Below, piece by piece: positions 48,373 through 58,618 of a DNA stretch of 64,000 nt; within the stretch, counting starts at the first letter, position 1, and every line of letters starts with the position of its first letter. The notes beneath the pieces were generated by a model, which made no database searches, was not told the DNA's origin, and saw only the letters and a list, made by a program, of their open reading frames with translations. The DNA is from Rutstroemia sp. NJR-2017a BVV2 (taxonomy: Eukaryota > Ascomycota > Leotiomycetes > Helotiales > Rutstroemiaceae): assembly GCA_002946415.1 (NCBI GenBank), contig NJPS01000035.1:62001-126000 (forward strand), given 5' to 3'. The position numbers were made by a program, and so were the translations under genes.

Positions 48373-48845
48373 AAAATGAACGAAGTCTTTCCATCTTTCC
48401 ATCTGATAATTGATAATTGGCTGCTGGTGGTAATTTGAGCCATTGTGGTTTGATTTGGGGCCGGAGGGCCTTATCGAGATCTTGGGAAGATAAGGTCTTA
48501 TCGGGAGAGAATCAATGCTAGTGTGGATCCGGGCCACCCCCACGTTTCAATAAAGGGAAGTACAAAGTAATCTCTCCACTTTTATCCATAGGAAAACGCG
48601 GAGTAAAGCTCGCTTCTCGCTAGGACCTTCACAATGGAACCAGCTAAGTTGATCAGCCATTCAATTGGCATTTAGTCATTGATAGTCGAGATATCAAGAT
48701 ATAGGGGAGATATGACTGATTTCGCAACCCTACCCCATTGTCGATGACCGATAAATGAATATATATATATATATGGAGGTGTCTTCCAGGAAATGTAGAC
48801 AAGAGAATTGTAAGTCTTACAAACAGTTTAAGCGTCTGCGTCAAT
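48373..48845. promoter_or_regulatory. Promoter region of the MFS transporter
   Basis: 473 bp between the regulator stop and the transporter ATG. It contains an (at)n microsatellite at about 48757-48773 and two cttatcg-like repeats near 48470-48502. No binding site can be assigned. Confidence 0.5.
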
Positions 48846-50830
48846 ATGTCTCAATCGATATTCGAAGATGTCCCGGGCACAGAGTACCTCGTTGATGGTA
48901 AATACTATAGCGGCATTCCAGTGTATGTATTATCTCCAGAAAACTAACTTTATATTCAGTCAATCATTCTCTCGATATTGCCCACGCAGAAAGAGGTTCA
49001 TCGGACATTGTTTTGATCCCCCAGCCGACAAGCTGTGGTGGTGATCCTCTCGTATGATTTGTCTATCCGAATCGAAGAACTGCTATGAAGCTAATATCTT
49101 CCAGCTCTGGCCACGATGGAAGAAATACTACCAACTCTTCCTTGTCGCGTACGTCTATTCATTTCGTGGACACCTAAACGTTTGTTTTCATAAACTAATC
49201 ATTGACCAGTCTCTATGCCTGCGCATTTAGTTTTGGAGAAAACACCCTTGGGGGTATGTGGACTTCTAAATCACTTATCAGCCTGGTATTTAATAATATG
49301 TTATGACAGCTGCCTGGGACACCGTTTCTGAGGATACACATGTTAGCCTTACCAATATGAACGGCGGATCAGCCCTCAATTATTTATTATTGGTCAGTGA
49401 TACGCTGTAATATAGCTATAATATATTGTATGAATGAATCTACTTACAATTCATAGGGATTTTGTAACATATTTTGGATACCTGCAGCTAAGAAACTTGG
49501 AAATAAATTTGTCTTTTTGGCTACAACTCTCATCTGCACCGCGTCTGCTGTCTGGCTAGGAGAGTTCCATGGCACAGGGCAATATATGGGTGCCGAGGTT
49601 TTGAACGGCCTCGGCACATCAGCATACCAAGCTGTAATCCAGCTGACCATATTCAATATGTTCTTCGTTCATGAACGTGGGAGAATGTTGGCGGTTTATC
49701 TCTTTGGACAGCAGCTCGGATCTATGTAAGTTCATACCAAAGCCATGACCAAGACCTAAGGCTCACCTTTACACAGTCTCGGCCTCATCTCAGGAGGCTC
49801 TATCGCCGATGGTCTTGGATGGAGATGGAGTCAGTACATTGTGGCGATCGCCAATGCCGTTGTCTTTCTACTCCTTTTCTTCTCTTTCGAGGAGACGATG
49901 TTCCCACGCTTTCTCTTCTCCTCCAACACCCCAGCGCAAATGGAAGCTACCGCAGGGACAACTTCGCGAACGAGTAAGAAAGCTGACCTGGAAAATACCT
50001 ATACCGCGGAATCTCCAACTTCTACTTTGTCAGAATTACCATCTTCGTTGTTTCCTAAACGTACCTATCTCCAGACTATCACGCTCTGGGTGTACCAAAA
50101 TGAAGATTCGACAACATACTGGACGTATTTCAAACGTCCCTTCTTTCTGTGGACATTCCCTACTGCAGTTATTCCTGGGTTCATCTTTGCATTTGGATGC
50201 ACGGCTGGCATAGTGTCATTCAACACAATTTCGGAGATTCTCTCTTCTGCTCCATATAACTTTTCCTCCACGACTGTGGGTCTCATATGCTTCGCGACTC
50301 TTATCGGATCAACAATTGGCTATTTTACGGGAGTGGCCTCGGACCACATTGTTCTCTTTCTTACCCGCCGTAATAAAGGAGTCAAGGAGCCGGAAATGCG
50401 TCTCTGGACACTTGCGGCTAGTTTCGTATATGCGGCCTTGGGATATATGCTCTATGGCTGGGGCGCACAAACACAAGCAAGCTGGGTCGTGGTTGCTATT
50501 GGCTTAGGAGCTATGATTGCTCAGCAAGTGAGCGCTTGCACAGTCGCCACTGCGTACGCCATGGAGTGTTTCCCTGGTCTTGGTGGTGAGCTGGTGGTTA
50601 TCTTGGCAATGTGTAGCTCCATGATCAACTTTGCAATTTCATACAGCGTACAACCCTTTATAAATGCTGCAGGATACGGATGGGCATTTTTCTTCTTTGG
50701 AATGTCTGTACTTGCTAGCATTTGTGGTGGAGTGGTTCTCATAATTCATGGAAAGAATTGGAGAAGGAAATGCGCTTCTAAATATCGTCGGTATATAAGT
50801 GAGACGATAACTGGAACATTAGTTTCATAG
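48846..50830 (+). CDS. MFS transporter of the amadoriase group
   Basis: A membrane transporter of 545 aa. Exons 48846-48897, 48960-49051, 49105-49148, 49210-49253, 49310-49392, 49457-49725, 49777-50830; the six introns (51-64 bp) keep phase throughout. The cytosolic N-terminus holds MSQSIFEDVPGTEYLVD and DIVLIP..., then DPLLWPRWKKYYQLF, the standard lead into TM1 for fungal MFS of the DHA1/HOL1-like group. TM2 follows SALNYLLLGFCNIFWIPAAK. A RGRMLAVYLFGQQLGSILG loop and a GWRWSQYIVAI motif are family marks. A central cytosolic loop of about 90 residues precedes the second six TMs (FFLWTFPTAVIPGF onward). The substrate is not readable; context suggests fructosyl amino acids or related amines. 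The first intron is supported by frame rather than by homology alone. Confidence 0.88.
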
Positions 50831-51265
50831 ATACATAGAATAATGATCTATTTGAAAGTATATAATTCGAGATAATTGACGATGTATGCTCTGTAGGCAA
50901 AACTTAAGCTTATCATCTAATCTGTACATCGATGAGTGCATATAGGATTAAGGGTCTATATTTGATTTTGTTCGTAATCTGGAATGTAGAAAGTTCTATA
51001 CGCGAACAGGATAAACTTACACCCGCAGTGAACGAAGGTGGTTCAGAAGTGTAATCTGATGAAAATCATGCACACGCAATTTTTCATTCGCATCATGGAG
51101 AGTCACGCACGTGCTGTCGTAGGACCTCTTCGCTGTCGAAAGCTCGACCACCACAATCGAAGGAAGGGGCGTGCGCTGGTGAATCCCGCAAGTGCTGCTG
51201 TAAGGCCTCGTCGCTATCGAAGCGACTGTTGCAAAGAAGACCTCTGCTTTAGAACCATCAACATG
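50831..51265. other. Intergenic with an imperfect duplication
   Basis: Two similar segments (gtgctgtcgtaggacctctt at 51110 and gtgctgctgtaaggcctcgt at 51191) about 81 bp apart. No gene. The missing N-terminal part of the sugar transporter pseudogene is not here. Confidence 0.5.
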
Positions 51266-52566
51266 GGCCTGGAGAATCCCATCCATTCTCCAAGGCGTTC
51301 CACCTCTGGTAGCGGTTGCGATCCTCCTCTTCCTCCCCGAGAGTCCTAGGTGGCTAGCATGCAACGACCGACAGGTCGAAGCACTTGAAGTCCTCGCCAA
51401 GGACAATGGTCCTGTTGTTCAGTTGCAACACCGAGAAATTCTGGACACACTTGAATATGAAAAGAGCGATAATAAATCTACGGGTTTCGTGGAATCGATC
51501 AGGAACGCAGCGAATCGGAAACACCTTTCCCTGGCTCTGTCGATCGCTCCTCTTGCCATGCTTACTGGTTCTAACGTTATAACGCGAGTACAATCCCACA
51601 ACTTTTGTTCTCCCTATTAGCTAACAACATAGTAGTTACTATTTTGGTAGTATACTAAACTCAAGCTGGTATTACAAACCTGTGGGTTGACTACTCAACC
51701 GTGGCATAAGATCACTTCCAATGGGTGATCTAATGCTGTGGTTGATAAAGTCTGATTCTTCTAAAAGATGGGGGAAGAGCAGGGTGGTTAAATACCCAGC
51801 TCTTCTGTACAACTACGGATCTAGCTAATTCTCTGAATGCCCTCATTTCACCTATTCCGTACATTCAATTAACCCTTGTAATGCCCTTCCGTAGTCTACG
51901 CCCCGTTTAATCTCGCTTGACCAACAAAACCCTACCACGCAACTCCAGATCAACGTCACTCTTTCTGCCTGGCAACTGGTGGTAGCTGTTAGCGGGACTT
52001 TTCTTGCAGAACGACTTGGTCGTAGACTCCTCGCATTGCTCAGTCTCGGAGCATGCGCAATCTTCCTCTATCTCCTTGCTGGTCTCACCGCCAAATTCGG
52101 AACCTCATCCGACAAATCTGGAATATACGGCACAGTCGCATGTATCTTTCTATTCTTGAGTTATTCATTTGTTATAACTCCTCTTACGGCAATGTACGCG
52201 CTTGAAGTACTTTTCTATAACATGCGTGCAAACGGTATTGCAATGCAGGGGATATGCATCGAGGTGTGTGGTGTTTTTGTCACTATGGCATTTCCATATA
52301 TGCTCGAGAGTCTCGGCTGGAAGACGTACATTTTCAACGCATCTTGGAATATACTCTTCTGGGTTTATGGCTACTTCCAGTGGGTCGAGACTAGGGGTCG
52401 GACACTTGAAGAGATCGATGAGTTGTTTGATTGGGAGAAGCATTCCCATGTGCCTAATCTTTCTGATATCAAGGGTGTGGAAAATGGGATCATTATTGGG
52501 AAGGAAACGACGGAGTCAACCACAGCAGAGTTTGTTGAAGTGGCTAGATCAGACATCAGGCACTGA
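51266..52566 (+). pseudogene. Sugar (lactose permease-type) MFS transporter, truncated, frameshifted and LTR-interrupted
   Basis: Codes for the C-terminal half of a sugar transporter. 51266-51595 reads WAWRIPSILQGVPPL, LLFLPESPRWLA (the PESPR motif), a long loop and APLAMLTGSNVIT. A possible GC-AG intron leads to YYFGSIL. One extra base then shifts the frame before TQAGITN, and a solo LTR (51681-51926) interrupts the codons for NPTTQLQINV. From 51932 the frame is intact to the stop: LSAWQLVVAVSGTF, ERLGRRLL, a TPLTAMYALEVLFYNMRANG segment, then WVETRGRTLEEIDELFD (the PETKG-like end). About 250 N-terminal residues are absent. Three independent lesions make this a clear pseudogene. Confidence 0.88.
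51681..51926. mobile_element. Solo LTR inside the sugar transporter pseudogene
   Basis: 246 bp, beginning TGTGGGTTGACTACTC and ending GACCAACA. It is flanked by the perfect 5-bp duplication AAACC (51676-51680 and 51927-51931). Removing the LTR and one duplicate restores ACA AAC CCT ACC ACG CAA in frame. Probably a Copia-type LTR left by LTR-LTR recombination. Confidence 0.93.
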
Positions 52567-52619
52567 CGAAGAGAGCTTCGATCAGACCATGATCCAGCCT
52601 AGTGTGGGCGCCTAAATTA

Positions 52620-53106
52620 GGCTGCGCAAACGGAGCTCCGTAGTACTACCACTTAGGTTCAAGGGGATCCGCGGATTAATCCGGACCGGAGCGGATTTTG
52701 GCGATTTCTAAGTAGTACTACTGCAGATATTCCGTAGATATCCGTAGTAGCTGCTGAAATCCGGCGTATTATCAGAAATCCGGTGGATTATTTCAAATAA
52801 GTAGAGATTTAAGATCTAAAAAAAGTATATCCTCAAAATTTTAAAGTTTTCAGCCTCAAATTCAAGGTTTTATACTAACCTTTATACTAATCATAAAAGT
52901 TATATAGCAATTTATATATTTATATATAAGTTATATATCTTTTATACAAACGGATATCCGCTGGATAATCCGCGGATTATCCGTTTTAGACCGGAGCGGA
53001 TTATCTCCCAAACGGAGCTCCAACGGAGCACAAAAGTAGGGGGCGTCCCTCCGCGGAGCGGAGTGGATCTGGATATCCGGACGGAGCGGATTATTTATGC
53101 GTAGCC
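52620..53106. mobile_element. MITE of 487 bp rich in cggagcgga motifs
   Basis: Ends GGCTGCGCAaA and the reverse complement tatGCGTAGCC, flanked by TA (52618-52619 and 53107-53108). Subterminal zones carry many copies of gagcgga / tccgcgg / ggatta in both orientations, e.g. ccggaccggagcggattt at 52680 and gaccggagcggattatc at 52989. The core is AT-rich (52790-52950). No coding capacity. TA flanks suggest mobilisation by a Tc1/mariner-type transposase. Confidence 0.8.
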
Positions 53107-53272
53107 TAGTAAAGTGTAATTAAGGGTCTACTTATTGTCAACAACGATCATATATTGCATCCAGCGCTGTCACGGCTCAAGAAAGGATCGATTTAGAAGA
53201 TTGAGATTTATAGAGTAATATGCATCCCTATGATCGTTTAGAAGTAGATAGATACTTAAAATCCTTTATGTT

Positions 53273-55597
53273 CTAATGACCTAGGCCGTGATTCACTGGC
53301 GGAGGCGCTAGAGCTGGTGATGGTGATGGTGATGGTGATGGTGCCAACTCAGGGTTAAGCACGGGTCTCGTTTTGGGTGTGAACGCGAGAGTTTTGAGCT
53401 TCTCGTTCATATCTTTCAAGTGATTGATCGTTGCGGCATCCAAGAGGAAGTTGTCCATCTTGATAGTGACCGCCTGGGGCTGCCCAGACTTCGGATCCGC
53501 GGGCTTGACATAGCTGTATTCTTTCTTGGACTCAATGAAGTTGACCAGCTCTCCGAGAGCCAGATCTAGTGCATCAAGGTTCGACTGAAGTGGCCGATCG
53601 ACAGATGTTTTGAGCTTATTTATCTCATCTTCTAGACCGTCCGCATGGAAGAAGTGATCGACAACGTAGTTGGTTCCCAATGAGGTCACTTGTGACACGA
53701 TGTCACCATAGGCGTGCAAGAATCCTTCGACTACCCCTTCTTTGTTGCCAGAGGGGTCTGTAGACTGAGCAGGCTGAGTAGGTTGAGTAGGTTGAGTAGG
53801 TTGAGGGGGTTGAGGGGGTTGAGCTTCCGCTTCTTTCTTCCTCTTCTCTAGCGAGTCTATCTGGGCTTGACAGACTCGTCTCAATGTATCTCGATCGACT
53901 GTGGTCTCCCCGCCAGGGTTGCTGGAATTCCTGAGAGCATCTCGTATGTGCTCAACTGCGTCCGGAGAAGATGGCATAAGCGCAGCAAGATCTACGCCCG
54001 TGTTCATGACACTATTAGGAAGGGTGACCACAACCGCACGCAATGCATCAAGTTCGACCTGTGATGCGAAGACTGGAGTCTTTGCAGAACCTGCAGGTAC
54101 CGAAAGCTGTTGTAGCAATCCTTCAAATGGCCCAAGTGCGTTATTGACTCGGTAACAGATATCCTTGACTTGTTGGGCTGCAATTAGCTTCACCTCGAAG
54201 GCTCGGCAGTGATCAGCAATGGAGCGGGCCGCTTCGAAAAATGTGCGCAAATCCTCGTGGACGGCTGACAAGGCTGAATACAGCCTCTTTACCTTTTCTG
54301 GGAGCGCTTGGAGGTCCTGGATGACCACATCAATAACAGACGATACAGCATCGCAGACCACATCGAGATTGTCAAGAAGTTCCTTGGCGTCAGCTTTCAG
54401 TTCCCCTTGACTCTTGTAAACCTCATCGCCAAGATTTCTAATTGTGTCGAAGCAAACATTTGCGTCCTTGGTTCTCTGCTGAACAAGCCGAATTAGATCT
54501 CCAAGTCCCCGAACTTCCATACCAGCATACTTTGAGAATCTATCCGGAGACCATACTTGAACTGCATGGTCGTAAAGTTTGCGGTAGGACTTAGAAGTGT
54601 CTTCCGAGATTGTTCTCAGGGAGTTCTTCGTGCTTTGCATGCTTTGAATGGAAGACTGGATGAGAGTGAGGACACCAAAAAGAGCTGATATAAATTCTTT
54701 GGCATCTGGAAGCCCGAGGTTTTGCGAAAGACTTGCCAAGGCTGAGGCCAGGACGGTCTGATACTTGAATGGTAGGGCTAGCAATCCGCTTGAGGCGGCA
54801 AAAATTGGATCAAGGCCATCCAACAAGCTGACAAAATGGTCACAGAAGTCTACAGCTTGAACAGGAAGACCTCCGAAGTCAGAATCGGCCTGGTGCGCAG
54901 CAGCTTCCATTTGAATGAGATCTGATGATACCTTGGTAGATTCCGTGGTGAACCTAGAGTACGTGGCCAGGAAAGCCTCATACTTGGGTGATTGTACGAC
55001 CTCCGGAGTTGGAGGCGTAACAGCTTTGTCGTCAGTTGAGACAAAACTGGATGCCGTGAATCCAGTTTTGACTTGTCTATTGGGTTCTAGGGATGGCAAG
55101 GGGCCAACGCCTCCCTGCAGTGCAGCAACATGGGCAACTCGCATCAACACTGATACAGATTCTCCTTTGTAGAGTGCATATCCTAGTCTGGGCACATCCC
55201 GTGTTCTCTCTTCTGATGAAGAGATTACAGGAGATTCGAAAGCGACTGAAGCCATGAATGCCATTGAAGGGTGTGAATCCAAGGGAATGTCGAATCCCAC
55301 GCCTGCTACAAAATTATCGATGGCCATCTGTCTTGCGAATACATAGTCTATCCCCCCGGTACTAGTTGGTACGTTGGGCGTTGTCGTAGACTTTGCATTT
55401 TCACCTTCTGTGTTGGATACAAAGGCGGAGGTTGAAAAACGTGGTACATCGTGTATGTGTTCGGCCTGACTCTCCTCCAGGAAAGTGGGATTCTCGGTAG
55501 CAGGGTTTTCGTTCACGGGATTATCTGTTGAAGCTGATGGCTCTGACAGAAACGCTGCCGTAAAATCACTCGATGGGAGAGACCAAGGTTTGGGCAT
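53273..55597 (-). CDS. Large unrecognised helix-rich protein with Pro/Ser/Thr repeats
   Basis: An intronless frame of 774 aa (start MPKPWSLPSS). I do not recognise a domain. Residues 1-110 are Ser/Thr/Asn-rich and look disordered; 110-170 include GVGFDIPLDSHPSMAFMASV and an MRVAHVAALQGG helix. About 200-560 are predominantly helical with heptad-like spacing (for example ELLDNLDVVCDAVSSVIDVV and SALSAVHEDLRTFFEAARSI). Around 600 is a PPQPPQPTQPTQPTQ tract, then a helical block (VVDHFFHADGLEDEINKLKT) and a C-terminal PSPSPSPSPAL tail. No signal peptide and no obvious TM. It lies 183 bp downstream of another helical gene on the same strand. It could be a structural or membrane-active protein; function unknown. 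Confidence 0.7.
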   Translation of the reverse strand: MPKPWSLPSSDFTAAFLSEPSASTDNPVNENPATENPTFLEESQAEHIHDVPRFSTSAFVSNTEGENAKSTTTPNVPTSTGGIDYVFARQMAIDNFVAGVGFDIPLDSHPSMAFMASVAFESPVISSSEERTRDVPRLGYALYKGESVSVLMRVAHVAALQGGVGPLPSLEPNRQVKTGFTASSFVSTDDKAVTPPTPEVVQSPKYEAFLATYSRFTTESTKVSSDLIQMEAAAHQADSDFGGLPVQAVDFCDHFVSLLDGLDPIFAASSGLLALPFKYQTVLASALASLSQNLGLPDAKEFISALFGVLTLIQSSIQSMQSTKNSLRTISEDTSKSYRKLYDHAVQVWSPDRFSKYAGMEVRGLGDLIRLVQQRTKDANVCFDTIRNLGDEVYKSQGELKADAKELLDNLDVVCDAVSSVIDVVIQDLQALPEKVKRLYSALSAVHEDLRTFFEAARSIADHCRAFEVKLIAAQQVKDICYRVNNALGPFEGLLQQLSVPAGSAKTPVFASQVELDALRAVVVTLPNSVMNTGVDLAALMPSSPDAVEHIRDALRNSSNPGGETTVDRDTLRRVCQAQIDSLEKRKKEAEAQPPQPPQPTQPTQPTQPAQSTDPSGNKEGVVEGFLHAYGDIVSQVTSLGTNYVVDHFFHADGLEDEINKLKTSVDRPLQSNLDALDLALGELVNFIESKKEYSYVKPADPKSGQPQAVTIKMDNFLLDAATINHLKDMNEKLKTLAFTPKTRPVLNPELAPSPSPSPSPALAPPPVNHGLGH
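53315..53341. repeat. Hexanucleotide GGTGAT microsatellite in coding DNA
   Basis: ggtgatggtgatggtgatgg-type repeat encoding the Ser-Pro run at the C-terminus of the 774-aa protein. A second coding minisatellite of 9-bp units (aggttgagt) lies at 53770-53822 and encodes the Gln-Pro-Thr tract. Confidence 0.85.
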
Positions 55598-55780
55598 CGG
55601 TATACGCCCAGGACGGATGCCGTGGCTTATTCCTAGATAGAAAACACCGTTACTTCATGTCCACAGCGGGTCAGATTCACGAACCTCTACTAATCATAGA
55701 AACTAGTTCGCCGGTTGGATCTTTTCGGAAACCTTCGAACCGACTGGTAAACTAATTTAATTCGTTAGGAAGCGTCTCTA

Positions 55781-57024
55781 TCATTTCAGTGGACGGAGAA
55801 AACGTACAGTTGTGATGGCATTGATGATGCTGTCGACGTTGACATCGCCTAGGTGATCGGCCACCTCCGACAATGATTTGGTCATGAACTCTTCAACGTC
55901 TTTCTCGAATTTATCGATGCCCAGTTCTTCCATGACTTTCTTTTTAAAATCGTCGAATATTGTTGATAGCCCAAAAGTGTCCAAGGCTTTATCGATGAGC
56001 CATCCGATGGTATGTTCGATTATCCACGAACAAAGATCCTACAACAGTAAGAAAAGAAGAAGTACCCCGACGATCAAACATGAGCAGCTTACAAGAACCC
56101 AGAAGAAAGGCTTGAACCAACTTTTGACTGTATCAAACGCATCAGATATCCACCCAACTTTTGACAGAACAGTGGCAATGGCGTCAACAACAGCACCAAG
56201 TCCCTGAGTGAGCTATTGTCCGTCAGCAATGCGATTTTCAAAAACCATGATTTCACATACTGGTTTCAAGATGGCCTCTTTCAGATGATCCCACGAATCC
56301 ACGACAAAGTCTTTGACTGGCTTCAGCGCGTTGGTGATGTCACTAGCACCTTAGTCAAAGTTTGAACGATCCATACCATTGTTACACACCTAATTGCAGC
56401 AAACGAACCATCAGCCAGCTCTTTCATTTTTTGACGTATATTTTCCTTAAATTCATCTACCTTGTCCGCGAAGAGGGCCTTGGTTACAAAATCGACGACA
56501 TGAAAAAGCTTCTCAACGACTGCGGTCGTCTCTATCCATCCAGGAAGGTGATCTACTATTTGCTCGAGGTGGGAGGATACCGAGTTCACGACAAGTTTGA
56601 TTTTGTCAATCACGTTCTTCTTGGCCTGTAGATACGGTCAGCTGTGTGCTTTTGCCAAGTCTGGAATCATCACATTTTGAAGCAAGTCCTTCAAATAGTG
56701 AACAATCTTTTTGAATGTTTGTTCAATTTTGAAGTTCTCCACAGCTTTGGCAAAGAAGGCCAGCGCCTGGCCAATGATAGGAATCTCTCCGAGATCCGTG
56801 CAGATTTGCAGCGCGTAATGTAGGATGCCGAGGAATTTGTCGACAGATGTAAGCACCCAGAGTGTTTTGCCCATGTATGTATCAACTCTGGCCATGATTA
56901 CAACGAGTTCTGCCATCGGCTTGCGGGTCTTGAGAAGGATTGCATTTGCGTAGTGTAATCCATTCTCCACCTTGACAACTGTTTCAGTCGCCGTAGATTC
57001 TGGAACGGGTTTCTCGTCTGCCAT
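55781..57024 (-). CDS. Unrecognised amphipathic-helical protein, 351 aa
   Basis: Minus-strand exons 57024-56674, 56625-56388, 56349-56261, 56212-56093, 56038-55781. Introns 1, 3 and 4 (48, 48, 54 bp) have good donors (gtgatg, gtatgt, gtaagc). Intron 2 (38 bp, gtgtaa) is short and uncertain. Without intron 1, a single TGA would split the frame. The N-terminus is MADEKPVPESTATE, then long alternating hydrophobic/charged helices, including EIPIIGQALAFFAKAVENF and SKVGWISDAFDTVKSWFKPF. Hydrophobic faces such as WVLDLCSWIIEHTIGWLID suggest membrane interaction. No signal peptide. The end, FDDFKKKVMEELGIDKFEKD, is strongly charged. I do not recognise the family; the composition recalls helical membrane-binding proteins, no more. 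Confidence 0.65.
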
Positions 57025-57846
57025 ATTGATTGTTTAGAAGAGAGACAAGTCAATACAGGCTTACTAACAGAGAAACGATCATGGAAAGAAGGGGTATAAG
57101 AAGAAGTAGGTGCATGAGTGATCATTCCGGTGGTAATGGGACAACCTATAACTTCTTCGGAAGTTCTCATACTATGCCAAAGCACGTTCACCTTTTCAGA
57201 TGCAGCTTAAGCGAGCAAAATGCAGGCATGGGTCGTAGTAGCAGTATGCAGCTCCATTTCAGCTGAACATAACTACCTATGAAATCCGCCCATCCCATTG
57301 GTTCTTTGCTTCCACAGATTGTCAATCATGCAGTAGACGATATACAGACTAGTGAACAAGGCAATCGTGCACATAACATGCATCTGGCCATAATTTCGCT
57401 GAGTCTAGACCACCATCAACACTTCTGTAGGTCCGGAAGAGTAGATATAGTAGAATCCGTCCGTAACGTGAACTTGGAAACTCTTGCCTGTACCACATCT
57501 GTACTTACCTGGTGAAATCTGGACAATCTGTTCTTGCACTGTTTCACAAATATTGAACCTTGAACAATACAATCGAGATCAAATGACGTTGTCAAGATAT
57601 ATGAATACTCTAACACGGCTCACGTTACTAAGCTACGCCAGGTATTCACCTGAGATGGTCAAACAACTGACGACTGGGAAAGATCTCGCAGTAGTCTTCG
57701 CTTATTTCATTGAGTTACTAAGTTATTGCAATCAAATATGCTGAGCCGGTTCAGTGCCAGACCGTTTCCGCGACCAAGAAAGTGCTATCAAGAGCGCTGT
57801 TCAGGAAACTTAGGCAGGAGTTCGTGTTCAATGCTGAAACTTGAAC
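57025..57846. other. Intergenic, promoter of the 351-aa gene
   Basis: Short frames on both strands but nothing coherent. Normal composition. Confidence 0.55.
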
Positions 57847-58618
57847 TCAATCCCTCTCAATAGCGAGCTGCGAAACTCTGTGTGGCGCTGCCAACGTAGG
57901 TATATCAACAGGCTCATCCCCAATGAAAGCTGATCCCGGCTTCCCCACTGGCTTTCCGTCTGGTCCCTCCTTAAGAATGGGAAAGAACTCCTCGCCTGCT
58001 GCAATGAAGTCGTTCAGGACTTTAGCCCAGCTCGTGCCCATGCTTGGGCGGATTACGTTGAGAGCGACATTGTTGCTGCAGACAATCTTGAACACATCTC
58101 GTAAGACGCGGAAAATGTGCTAGAAAATATAAGCATTCATTGACAAACGTGGAAGAAGCACAAACCCCAGCACGACTAGCGTTAGGCTCGGTAGAAAGCT
58201 TAACGACCGATATACTCGGCATCGGAACATGAGATGGCCTGATGAACAGTGCTTCGGTGCTATATTTGCCCGTCTCAAATACAGTATCGCAATCTGTGAC
58301 AATCTGCTCGTTGAATTTCCATAGCCCCCTAGCAACAACATTGATAAAGCTGACAACTGCTGTTGGAACTTTACCGCCTTTGCTCCCGGCCTGTACCTCG
58401 GTACCAACAGCGTTGATCAAGTCAATGAAGAGACAACAGTAGTCAGAGATCTTGGCGGAGTGTGCCACACAGCTGCCAATGGAGAGCGTTTTGTCATCGC
58501 CTACTGGTACCATAGGCTGCTTCTTCAACCATTCCATCTTCGCATCATCGCTTAGTGAAGTCCAGTCAGTTGGTTTCGACGTGGCCGTCAGAGGAATTGT
58601 TGGGGATGGATCACTCAT
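57847..58618 (-). CDS. Unrecognised protein, 241 aa
   Basis: Exons 58618-58166 and 58119-57847 on the minus strand; intron 46 bp (gtttgt...ttctag) with both sides in phase. Start at MSDPSPTIPLTA, because the longer upstream frame adds a Phe-rich stretch unlike a protein N-terminus. Contains TDWTSLSDDAKMEWLKKQPM, then CVAHSAKISDYCCLFIDLIN, VVSFINVVARGLWKFNEQIV, a FRVLRDVFKIVCSNN helix and GEEFFPILKEGPDGKPVGKPG. No signal peptide, no TM and no known motif. Same strand as the two helical genes and possibly functionally linked, but no sequence similarity to them is visible. Confidence 0.65.

Noticed and set aside
55598..55780. Fusion of the 351-aa and 774-aa genes through a gtacgt donor at the end of the first
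   Set aside because: No acceptor in the 183-bp gap joins the two in phase; treated as two genes.
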